NCBI GenBank assembly: GCA_038868115.1
Contig: JAWBXA010000035.1
Span: 1 to 6,743, forward strand
Length of the DNA: 6,743 bases
Reading direction: 5' to 3'
Origin: JAGTQI01 sp038868115
GTDB taxonomy: Archaea; Thermoproteota; Bathyarchaeia; Bathyarchaeales; Bathycorpusculaceae
Shown here: piece after piece, positions 1-5,097 of the stretch
Layout of the letters: each line of letters starts with the position of its first letter
How positions within the stretch are numbered: position 1 is the stretch's first letter
The notes under the pieces: generated by a model
Seen by the model: only the letters and a program-made list of their open reading frames with translations
What the model was told of the DNA's origin: nothing
The model's database searches: none
Program-made: the position numbers and the translations under genes

Positions 1-28
1 GACCATCCAAACGCCATCCTCATAGTTT

Positions 29-34
29 GGAGGG
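29..34 (+). promoter_or_regulatory. Shine-Dalgarno site setting the start of the first gene
   Basis: GGAGGG ends 5 bases before the ATG at 40. The reading frame of that gene is open all the way back to base 1, so this site is the main reason to place the start at 40 rather than outside the window. Confidence 0.6.
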
Positions 35-39
35 TTAGT

Positions 40-306
40 ATGCGCCAGGTTTTCACGTTAAAGGGTGAAAGCCTGGAAAACCTGCTCTGCATGTACATTT
101 CCTCGGCTATAACAAGGGGATTAAAGTTGCTCAACGGTGAAGTGGCAGGCTGCAATCACAGTCTAGACTTCAACGAATCCGCTGCCGTAAGCAACCCACA
201 GAAAATCCTTGACGGTTTCTTCGAAGGCCTAGCTGAAAGCCTTCCAAGAGCCGTCTCAGCTGTTGTTGAAGCCTTAAGGGAGGTTGGCGCGTGCAGGTTG
301 AGGTGA
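40..306 (+). CDS. Small hypothetical protein translationally coupled to a nuclease-like gene
   Basis: An 88-residue protein I do not recognise. The ATG is preceded by GGAGGG with 5-base spacing. The frame stays open upstream to the window edge, so a longer protein that begins outside the window cannot be excluded. No signal peptide, membrane segment or metal-binding cluster is evident; three cysteines (17, 38, 84) are scattered. Residues about 52-83 (from NPQKILDGFF) look like one or two amphipathic helices, which would suit a protein-protein interface. The last 16 bases overlap the start of the 365-residue nuclease-like gene, whose own ribosome site (GGGAGG) lies inside this coding sequence. 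The two are therefore probably one transcript with coupled translation, and the small protein may be a partner or regulator of the nuclease-like one. That partnership is inference. Confidence 0.6.
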   Translation: MRQVFTLKGESLENLLCMYISSAITRGLKLLNGEVAGCNHSLDFNESAAVSNPQKILDGFFEGLAESLPRAVSAVVEALREVGACRLR

Positions 307-1388
307 GACAAAAAACGCTTTTGGAAAGCATTATTGAGACCCTGCCAGCCCCTTTAAAAGAGGCTTATGACGCGGCTCCAAGGAAGAACTCATCAGCCCA
401 CGAGATATTGAGGCTCCTAGTTGCCAAATACCTATGGGACAACGGATACAGAGACATAAGCTTCGAAACATCAGTTAACTGCGGCTATGGAGAAAACATA
501 TGCGTCGACATTCACGAGAGAACGCTTGGGCTCTTTGTTGAATGCGAGAGAAACCCCGACAAGAAAGCAGTTAGCGATAGGAGGAGGGCTATCATGGACG
601 TTTATCCTACAGCCAAGTTTGTGCTAGCCACACAGGATAGGATGGGCTGGAAAGCCCAAAAACTTGCGGGTGTCGCCGATGAAGTTTGGGTTGTTTGCCG
701 CGACGGACGTGTGTTGACACCTACGGAATGGACTGAGGAAAGGAGTAAGACGCTTAAGTCCATACTCAACAGAGTTGAACTTGAGGGTTACATGAACTTT
801 TACAGGCAAGCCGAAGAGGACTACCAGAAGTTCAAGAGGCTTAGCAGCGAGGAAGACCTTTACTGGAGGCAAATCCTCACGCTTGCCTGCATGAACGTCA
901 GCCAGCTCCAGGCTGAGTGGCTTAATAGTGTAAGCATTAGAGGCGTATGGGACAAGCGTATAAAAGATGCCAGAAAACGCATGGAAGATGCAAAAACCAA
1001 AATCATCTCTAAAGTTATTGAGCTGCTTGACGCCATATTGGCACTTTCATCCCCCTACAGGATCAGACTCGAGGATAACGCAACCATAACCATAGAGGTT
1101 GACTGGAATGCATGGCAGTGGCTCGGCTGGAAGGACTACCCGGCTAAGGAGCCGGAAGCCGCCCTCCAATACCAAATACTGGAGGAAAACCTCAAAAAAG
1201 AACTAAAAATCGCAACAAAAGATTTAAAACAAAAATTAAAGGGCAGCCCAGCCATATTAAAGCAGAAAATTGAGCGAGATCGCATCATAGAGCAGCTGAA
1301 GAGGGACATGGCTGAAATTGAAAGCGCCCTTCCATTGCTGGCGGAGAAACTCCGTACAATGTTGCGGCAACCAAGTACAATAGTGTAA
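291..1388 (+). CDS. PD-(D/E)XK-like nuclease-fold protein with helical C-terminal region
   Basis: A 365-residue cytoplasmic protein with a GTG start; GGGAGG at 278-283 is 7 bases upstream. Residues about 35-136 follow the alpha-beta-beta-beta-alpha-beta order of the PD-(D/E)XK superfamily: a helix with E38 (AHEIL), strands around NGYRDISFET and NICVDI (D73), then LGLFVECER (E84, E86), a basic helix (DRRRAIMDVY), and strands KFVLATQ and DEVWVVC. The usual ExK is ExE here (E84-C-E86), with lysines only at 91-92, so catalysis is plausible but not assured. Residues 160-250 and 287-358 are largely helical and charged, probably coiled coil, and may oligomerise or bind partners. No helicase, methyltransferase or target-recognition domain is seen. 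It overlaps the preceding small gene by 16 bases. A restriction, repair or mobile-element nuclease are all possible; the specific family is not recognised. Confidence 0.75.
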   Translation: MQVEVRQKTLLESIIETLPAPLKEAYDAAPRKNSSAHEILRLLVAKYLWDNGYRDISFETSVNCGYGENICVDIHERTLGLFVECERNPDKKAVSDRRRAIMDVYPTAKFVLATQDRMGWKAQKLAGVADEVWVVCRDGRVLTPTEWTEERSKTLKSILNRVELEGYMNFYRQAEEDYQKFKRLSSEEDLYWRQILTLACMNVSQLQAEWLNSVSIRGVWDKRIKDARKRMEDAKTKIISKVIELLDAILALSSPYRIRLEDNATITIEVDWNAWQWLGWKDYPAKEPEAALQYQILEENLKKELKIATKDLKQKLKGSPAILKQKIERDRIIEQLKRDMAEIESALPLLAEKLRTMLRQPSTIV

Positions 1389-1559
1389 ACAGTGCCGCGA
1401 CCTCACCTCATACGGAACTTGGCCACCGTAAATGTAAGTCGGTTTATTTGGCTTTCCATCTACTGGTGTTGTGTACGGCTAATGGATGGTTTAGGAACCT
1501 CAACATACGCTTTGTCGTCTCGTGTACAGGCTTGGGTGCTGGTTTGTTGCGTAAACAGA

Positions 1560-1643
1560 TCCTAACCGTTCATCAAAACAAGGGGTTTGCATGCTATGTA
1601 TCGCTATGCGCTATGCACCCCTTGTAAATAAACTTCCTAACCG
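1560..1643. repeat. 9-base direct repeat (TCCTAACCG) flanking a hairpin, insertion-like
   Basis: TCCTAACCG occurs at 1560-1568 and again at 1635-1643, with 66 bases between. The enclosed segment carries a 9-base-pair stem. This is the pattern left by a very small non-autonomous insertion with a target duplication, but the ends of the segment are not themselves inverted repeats beyond the inner stem, and no transposase for it is visible. Repeat plus insert is 75 bases, a whole number of codons. Confidence 0.4.
1578..1625. repeat. Hairpin with 9+4 base-pair stem and GCTATG repeats in the loop
   Basis: ACAAGGGGT at 1578-1586 is the exact reverse complement of ACCCCTTGT at 1617-1625. After a TT bulge, GCAT (1589-1592) also pairs with ATGC (1613-1616). 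The loop contains three copies of GCTATG (1593-1598, 1603-1608, 1610-1615). The stem has no oligo-T tail on either strand, so it is not a classical terminator. It could be a structured RNA, an element end, or a protein-binding site. Confidence 0.55.
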
Positions 1644-1936
1644 ATGTGACGCCTCCGAAAGCCTTGCGGCTTGAGCATCTGATGAGTGTATATGTTCTAA
1701 GTTGGAGTTACCGTGTTTCGAAAGGCCTTTCTGTTTTTAGGATTTTGTTTGCACATGTGGAGCTTCAACATTGGTCATGGAAAACGATTGTAGAGATGTT
1801 CCGGATGAGGAAAACGTTAGAAAGCTATCTATTGGAGAAAGCACTTGAACGGTTGAATCATCTGGTGAATGTTTGGTAATGCATAAAAGGAGATTGTTGA
1901 AGGTTTGAGGCGAGGACGGAATGGATAAATAAAAGG

Positions 1937-1952
1937 GTGCATTTTTGTGCAT
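1937..1952. repeat. Short tandem GTGCAT repeat downstream of the minus-strand operon
   Basis: GTGCAT, TTTT, GTGCAT read at 1937-1952, which is 24-39 bases beyond the stop of the membrane nuclease gene on the minus strand. Just further on, the minus strand reads CCCTTTTATTTA, a T-rich stretch that could help end transcription of that operon. Function is uncertain. Confidence 0.3.
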
Positions 1953-1975
1953 TATCGAGCAGTTTTATGAGATAT

Positions 1976-3136
1976 TTATCGCATTAAAACTTCCTTTAAT
2001 TTAAGGAAGGTTTCTTCGCATATACTGCGCGTTTCTGGCTTGTCATCCACAAGAATAAGTGGCGTTGTAAACTTTTCAAACTCCTTAACTTTTTCAGCGT
2101 GTATTATTTCAGCCCACCGCCTATTATTCTTCAGGTTTGTGACAATAATCAGTAAGGGGAGCTTAAGCTTAGACGCAGTACGGATCTCAGCACCTATATC
2201 TTTGCTATTTATTGTTCGTTGCCTGTTTTTCTCAGAGAGACTATATGCTTTATGAGCGCCCACGGCAACACGCTTACCATTCCATATGAGTATATAGTCA
2301 GGCTGGCCAACTCCGTAATATTCTTCAACTTCAAATCCCATACTACGAAGAATATTGGCCGTTTCATGTTGAGCCTCGTTTCCCAGTCTCCTGCTCGCTC
2401 TTCCATCTGCTTCTGTCAACTTAACTCTTACTTCTTCAAACTCCTCCTGGGGAGACCTTTCCAGCCCCTCCAACCTTCTGGTGTACTCTTCTTTGAGCAG
2501 CGTAACTTCTTCTAACTGTGCATTCAACAACTCAAGTTTTTGAACTTCCTCATCGTACAATTTGATTACATCGTTATAACAACTAAGCATCTTATTTATC
2601 TGCGATAAAGCCGTAAAGATTCCCTGTAGCATCCCGTTGATTTCTTTCTGTTGAACGCTAAAGTTTTCGCCTGCTTTATGAATTTTTTGCAGGGCAAGAT
2701 CAATTATGCTCTGAATGCTTGCTCGTGTATCCCTCAAGCTTTCCAGGATTCTTATAGAAATGTTATGGGCTATATTATTCGCAACTTCGCTAACGTTCTC
2801 TTTTATCTCCGTAATAAGGTCTTTTTCCTTGACAACATCTTCCAAGCGTATCTTTGCCCCCCTCCTGACAGCTGCTACGCCAACTATTACGGAGGAAGAT
2901 ACGGCAAAAACACCTGCAACAATCGTTCTAAAGACATGGCTTTGAACATAAACCTCCAAGAGTAGGAACGTAGCCAAGTAAGCCAGCGTAAAGAGGGATA
3001 TTGCTTGAAGAAGTCTTAAAAAACCAAGAGATTTCGCAGGCAAAAAGGCTCTAAAGGATAGCCAATTAATATCTACAATAATGCTAAGTGTGAGAGTGAG
3101 AGCGGAGATAAATAGCGTAAAGGTCATCTGATCCAT
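1976..3136 (-). CDS. Membrane-anchored coiled-coil protein with RmuC-like nuclease-fold C-terminus, degenerate active site
   Basis: A 386-residue protein. Residues 1-92 contain three hydrophobic segments (about 4-21, 39-62, 70-90), followed by RRGAKIR as a likely cytoplasmic boundary. Residues about 98-245 are helical and charged, probably a long coiled coil. Residues about 250-365 resemble a PD-(D/E)XK domain: helix with E254/E258 (GNEAQHETANILRSMGFEVEE), GQPD with D280, strand GKRVAVGAHK, then a long helix and strands LPLLIIVTN and PLILVDD. The order membrane anchor, coiled coil, nuclease recalls RmuC. However, where RmuC-like enzymes have an acid two residues before the lysine, this protein reads A294-H295-K296, so cleavage may be lost or altered. 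It is the last gene of a three-gene operon. The start at 3136 has GAGAGGAAG upstream and overlaps the previous gene by 13 bases; an alternative ATG at 3127 would give a 4-base ATGA overlap. Confidence 0.75.
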   Translation of the reverse strand: MDQMTFTLFISALTLTLSIIVDINWLSFRAFLPAKSLGFLRLLQAISLFTLAYLATFLLLEVYVQSHVFRTIVAGVFAVSSSVIVGVAAVRRGAKIRLEDVVKEKDLITEIKENVSEVANNIAHNISIRILESLRDTRASIQSIIDLALQKIHKAGENFSVQQKEINGMLQGIFTALSQINKMLSCYNDVIKLYDEEVQKLELLNAQLEEVTLLKEEYTRRLEGLERSPQEEFEEVRVKLTEADGRASRRLGNEAQHETANILRSMGFEVEEYYGVGQPDYILIWNGKRVAVGAHKAYSLSEKNRQRTINSKDIGAEIRTASKLKLPLLIIVTNLKNNRRWAEIIHAEKVKEFEKFTTPLILVDDKPETRSICEETFLKLKEVLMR

Positions 3137-3393
3137 TTTTGTAACTTCCTCTCTTTACGAATAGCATCCTTACCTACTTCTATCATCCTAACGATATAGG
3201 GCCTCTGTTGATCATCTGTCCTTAGTAAGCCTATCCTGTGGTTTACTAGCCGCTCAAGGTTTCCAGTATCGCTCTGGACTGTTACTTCTATCATGCGAGA
3301 GTCTGCCATAAAAACGAGAGTTGTGGTTCCGTCACCATTGTCTTTCACTGCCATGAGATGCCCAATAATTTCTTCCCAGCTCCCCAGCTTCAT
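3124..3393 (-). CDS. Small beta-rich, possibly OB-fold, protein of the membrane nuclease operon
   Basis: An 89-residue protein. I chose the ATG at 3393 because it begins one base after the stop codon of the upstream gene (TAA, C, ATG), the usual geometry of coupled translation; an in-frame TTG at 3426 would add 11 residues but overlap the upstream gene. Residues 9-40 alternate as three predicted strands (IIGHLMAVKDNGDG, TTTLVFMA, MIEVTVQ). A short helix (LERLVN) and two more strands (HRIGLLRT, RPYIVRMIE) follow, with a basic tail (RKERKLQKWIR). This order suits a small barrel such as an OB-fold, and the basic tail suits nucleic-acid binding. The fold call is inference from the pattern alone. 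No catalytic motif is visible. The stop overlaps the start of the membrane nuclease-fold gene, so the two proteins are probably made together. Confidence 0.6.
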   Translation of the reverse strand: MKLGSWEEIIGHLMAVKDNGDGTTTLVFMADSRMIEVTVQSDTGNLERLVNHRIGLLRTDDQQRPYIVRMIEVGKDAIRKERKLQKWIR

Positions 3394-3394
3394 G

Positions 3395-3901
3395 TTAACC
3401 CATAGAAAATGGCAAAGACCAACCAAAAAATCTACAATTAGAAAACGAGCTTCTAAATTTAGAATTATTTCCTTGCTTTCTTGAATAGCAGATCAAATGT
3501 CTTACGACGTGCATATTCGCAACTGCGAGATAGACAGCTATGAGGAGAGTCCATATAAAGAGCAGCGGCTGCCCGCCAAACTCATAAATGAGGAAACTCT
3601 CTAGGAGAATTATGCCCGAGGCTAAGAGGTTAAGCAAAGCTACCTTTTTAAGGTTGATAAGGGGTTGTAGAAGGTTCCTGGTCTTACCCGTAGGCTTGTA
3701 GTATCCTCCCTCAACGGTTATGTAACCATCGTTGACTAGCTCCTCTATATCATGGCTCCAATGGCCCGGACTCTTATAGCCTATAGCTCGCATAACTTCC
3801 GCAGGCACAGAAGGTTCACATCTAATCCTACCAAACCACACTAGATAAGCCAAAAGCCTACCCTTACTATGGGTGAGAACACCCTTCTCATATCTGTTCA
3901 C
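3395..3901 (-). CDS. Winged-helix DNA-binding protein with two membrane helices
   Basis: A 168-residue protein and the first gene of the minus-strand operon. The GTG start at 3901 has GGTGA (3912-3908) 6 bases upstream, matching the archaeal anti-Shine-Dalgarno. Residues about 12-75 look like a winged helix: helix LLAYLVWFG, a turn, helix SVPAEVMRAIGY, recognition-type helix HWSHDIEELVNDGY, and a wing ITVEGGYYKPT. Residues 84-107 and 112-133 are hydrophobic membrane segments, with a short acidic/glycine loop (YEFGGQ) between them, followed by a basic tail. The predicted shape is a DNA-binding domain tethered to the membrane, either an autoregulator of this operon or a component that brings DNA to the membrane. 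The stop codon lies one base before the start of the next gene. Exact family not recognised. Confidence 0.7.
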   Translation of the reverse strand: MNRYEKGVLTHSKGRLLAYLVWFGRIRCEPSVPAEVMRAIGYKSPGHWSHDIEELVNDGYITVEGGYYKPTGKTRNLLQPLINLKKVALLNLLASGIILLESFLIYEFGGQPLLFIWTLLIAVYLAVANMHVVRHLICYSRKQGNNSKFRSSFSNCRFFGWSLPFSMG

Positions 3902-3986
3902 ACGGGGTCACCGGATATCAAGATAGAGTGCTGGAAAATACTTAACTTTAATGTAGTCCAACCTTGTTATAAGCCAATGTTAGTGA
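3902..3986. promoter_or_regulatory. Divergent promoter region between the membrane operon and the restriction-like gene
   Basis: This 85-base spacer separates two divergent genes. For the plus strand, TTATAA at 3967-3972 is centred about 29 bases before the ATG at 3999, right for a leaderless archaeal transcript. For the minus strand, TTAAGTATTTT (3945-3935) is centred about 40 bases before the GTG at 3901, and TTATAA is palindromic and could also serve further upstream. Which boxes are used cannot be decided by reading. The shared spacer means a regulator binding here, such as the winged-helix protein, could control both directions. Confidence 0.35.
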
Positions 3987-4747
3987 GTGAGCAAGTTTAT
4001 GGAAGAAGCGAAGGGGCAAAAGTGGCTAGAGATTGATGACTTAAAAAGGATTTTTATTTCTGATGCTTACGTAGAAGAACTTAAGGAATTGAGTTGTTAT
4101 GGTGTGCACATCAAACAGGAGCGTCCTATGTGCTATATTTTGGCAAAACATTTATACAAACAGAGTTTCGATGTTATTCTTGAAAAATCTCAAGGAAAGA
4201 ATTATTGGTATGATCTGGTTGTAAATGGAACTACAATTGAAATAAAATTCTATTACGAGTCTGATCTTAGAAATAGACTTGAAAAAGAGATGAATAAGAA
4301 CCAATGGGACCTTGATAAGCTTCTATTCACGCTTAACTCCTTAAAAAGGGAGCACAAGTCTTATGGTTGGAGTATGACGCTATCCATACTCGAAGATGTG
4401 TTTAACAAGCAGCCGGACATTTTTATTCTGACCATTTTGTCTCGCGATTTGAGAAAGAAAGTGCATGATCTGTCTATGGAACATATATGTTGGAGCAAGT
4501 ACGAAATAAAATACAATGAAAAATATGGTTTTAATAATAATAGTTCATTTAAATTACTGGAAAGGTTTCTTGAAAGTATTAAGGTAAAAAGAAACTTCAA
4601 ATTAGACTACACCAGAATAGATATAAACACTCTTTTCCCCTCAACGTACCACCTTTACTTTTGCGATTTCAGAAAGGCGAAAGATTAAATACTTATATCC
4701 CTTCATATTCCTGTTTACTCTGCAACAATGTTATAAAGAAATACTTA
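3937..4747. repeat. Three copies of AAATACTTA around the restriction-like gene
   Basis: AAATACTTA reads at 3937-3945 (before the gene), 4688-4696 (over its end) and 4739-4747 (after it). The motif resembles an archaeal TATA box, and the spacers are AT-rich, so these may be promoter elements or chance. A pair of flanking copies could alternatively mark the edges of an acquired segment. Confidence 0.25.
3987..4688 (+). CDS. Stand-alone restriction-endonuclease-like protein with intact PD-(D/E)XK site
   Basis: A 233-residue predicted nuclease. The core lies at residues about 43-90: a helix with E45 (QERPMCYILAKHLYKQ), strand FDVILEK, strand YWYDLVVN with D76, and strand TTIEIKF with E85 and K87, giving D-x8-E-x-K, the canonical metal-binding site of the PD-(D/E)XK superfamily. 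The rest is mixed helix and strand (PDIFILTILSRD) and basic, as in type II restriction enzymes and related nucleases. No methyltransferase lies nearby, so it is not an obvious restriction-modification pair. No ribosome site precedes the GTG at 3987. A TATA-like box at 3967-3972 would favour leaderless translation from the ATG at 3999 (residue 5). The gene is clearly richer in A and T than its neighbours (for example around 4510-4560), which suggests separate acquisition. Substrate and role are unknown; defence is the leading inference. Confidence 0.75.
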   Translation: MSKFMEEAKGQKWLEIDDLKRIFISDAYVEELKELSCYGVHIKQERPMCYILAKHLYKQSFDVILEKSQGKNYWYDLVVNGTTIEIKFYYESDLRNRLEKEMNKNQWDLDKLLFTLNSLKREHKSYGWSMTLSILEDVFNKQPDIFILTILSRDLRKKVHDLSMEHICWSKYEIKYNEKYGFNNNSSFKLLERFLESIKVKRNFKLDYTRIDINTLFPSTYHLYFCDFRKAKD

Positions 4748-4807
4748 CCAGTAAATTAATGCTGAAATCCCACCCCCCGCACTTTATTAGAACCTTGGAT
4801 AATTTTT

Positions 4808-4990
4808 GTGAGTTATCTTTTGGGTAGGAGGACTTTGAGGTTTTCTACTGTCGTGCGTAATGTTGGTGTTTTGAAGCGTTTGGCTGAGTGTGTTGGGAGT
4901 TTGGTTGATGTTGATGCTGTGGTTAGGTTTCCTAATAGTGTGGGCAGGGCTAAGGGCTACATAACGATTAGGCACACATCAAAAAAGTAA
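4808..4990 (+). CDS. Small hypothetical protein, possibly a gene fragment
   Basis: A 60-residue frame if started at GTG 4808, or 51 residues from TTG 4835, which sits just after AGGAGG. The codons favour G or T in the third position in a consistent way, and the protein alternates hydrophobic and charged residues (FSTVVRNVGVLKRLAECVGS, then DVDAVVRFPN, then AKGYITIRHTSKK). This looks like real coding sequence with a helix followed by two strands. No family is recognised and no catalytic motif is visible. The frame is open upstream only to a TGA at 4763. It could be a small basic protein or the tail of a larger gene that has been lost. It is separated by 107 bases from the HEPN gene and 119 from the restriction-like gene, so operon membership is unclear. 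Confidence 0.4.
   Translation: MSYLLGRRTLRFSTVVRNVGVLKRLAECVGSLVDVDAVVRFPNSVGRAKGYITIRHTSKK
4826..4831 (+). promoter_or_regulatory. Shine-Dalgarno-like AGGAGG inside the small gene
   Basis: AGGAGG ends 3 bases before an in-frame TTG at 4835. It suggests the small gene may start there (51 residues) rather than at the GTG at 4808, which has no ribosome site. The spacing is short, and the same bases encode two arginines if translation starts earlier. Confidence 0.35.
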
Positions 4991-5042
4991 ACGCGTGTTA
5001 TTTGACGATGAATGCGTAACTGAAAAAATCTTCTGCACTATT

Positions 5043-5077
5043 TATCTATAAGACTTAATAGATAGAAGGCTTAATAT
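5043..5077 (+). promoter_or_regulatory. Promoter with inverted repeat ahead of the HEPN gene
   Basis: TTAATAT at 5071-5077, preceded by purine-rich GAAGGC as a possible BRE, is centred 24 bases before the ATG at 5098, fitting a leaderless archaeal transcript. No Shine-Dalgarno site precedes that ATG. Just upstream, TATCTAT (5043-5049) and ATAGATA (5058-5064) form a 7-base inverted repeat with an 8-base gap, placed where a regulator could bind beside the BRE. CTTAATA also occurs twice (5054-5060, 5070-5076). Confidence 0.45.
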
Positions 5078-5097
5078 GTTAAATATAGGCTGACAAA

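Larger units (their letters stand above)
1389..1879 (+). pseudogene. Nearly open frame interrupted by one stop, possible decayed gene
   Basis: One plus-strand frame (base position 2 modulo 3) runs from inside the end of the upstream gene (about 1322) to a TAA at 1877-1879, with a single internal stop, TAA at 1625-1627. That stop sits at the edge of the hairpin flanked by direct repeats. The part after the stop (GTG at 1646 to 1879, 77 residues) contains hydrophobic and amphipathic stretches, including WKTIVEMFRMRKTLESYLL. No family is recognised, there is no clear start codon or ribosome site, and the many Cys, His and Trp residues before the stop are not typical of a conserved protein. It could be a chance open frame. 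If it is real, it is a broken gene, and removing the 75-base repeat unit would restore one frame. Confidence 0.25.
1389..1975. other. 587-base region with no firmly supported gene
   Basis: This stretch lies between the converging nuclease-like gene (plus) and the membrane nuclease operon (minus). It has no convincing ribosome site followed by a long reading frame. It holds a 9-base direct repeat around a hairpin (1560-1643), a GCTATG triplication inside that hairpin, a nearly open plus-strand frame with one internal stop, and a short tandem GTGCATTTTT repeat near 1937. I see no tRNA, CRISPR repeat or recognisable transposase. Base composition is closer to coding DNA than the AT-rich spacer at 4689-4800, which fits decayed coding sequence. 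Confidence 0.6.

Noticed and set aside
624..872. Minus-strand frame of 82 codons
   Set aside because: Shadow of the 365-residue nuclease-like gene, with low-complexity composition and no ribosome site.
1392..1565. Plus-strand 57-codon frame starting at GTG 1392 just after the nuclease-like gene
   Set aside because: No ribosome site, odd composition rich in Trp and Cys, and it competes with another open frame in the same DNA; no reason to prefer it.
1578..1625. The hairpin read as a rho-independent type terminator for the upstream gene
   Set aside because: It lies 190 bases after the stop and has no following T-run on either strand.
1646..1879. Transposase C-terminus
   Set aside because: The stretch WKTIVEMFRMRKTLESY loosely recalls the end of some DDE transposases, but no catalytic residues or terminal inverted repeats support it.
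1737..1952. Minus-strand frame of 71 codons rich in Ser, Thr and Pro
   Set aside because: Composition typical of an antisense shadow; no ribosome site or recognisable domain.
2040..2965. Several plus-strand frames of 65-104 codons opposite the membrane nuclease gene
   Set aside because: They lie fully antisense to a longer gene with clear membrane, coiled-coil and nuclease-fold patterns, and have no coherent protein features.
4361..4600. Minus-strand frame of 79 codons inside the restriction-like gene
   Set aside because: Antisense to a gene with an intact catalytic core; rich in Leu and Ser as expected from reversed AT-rich codons.
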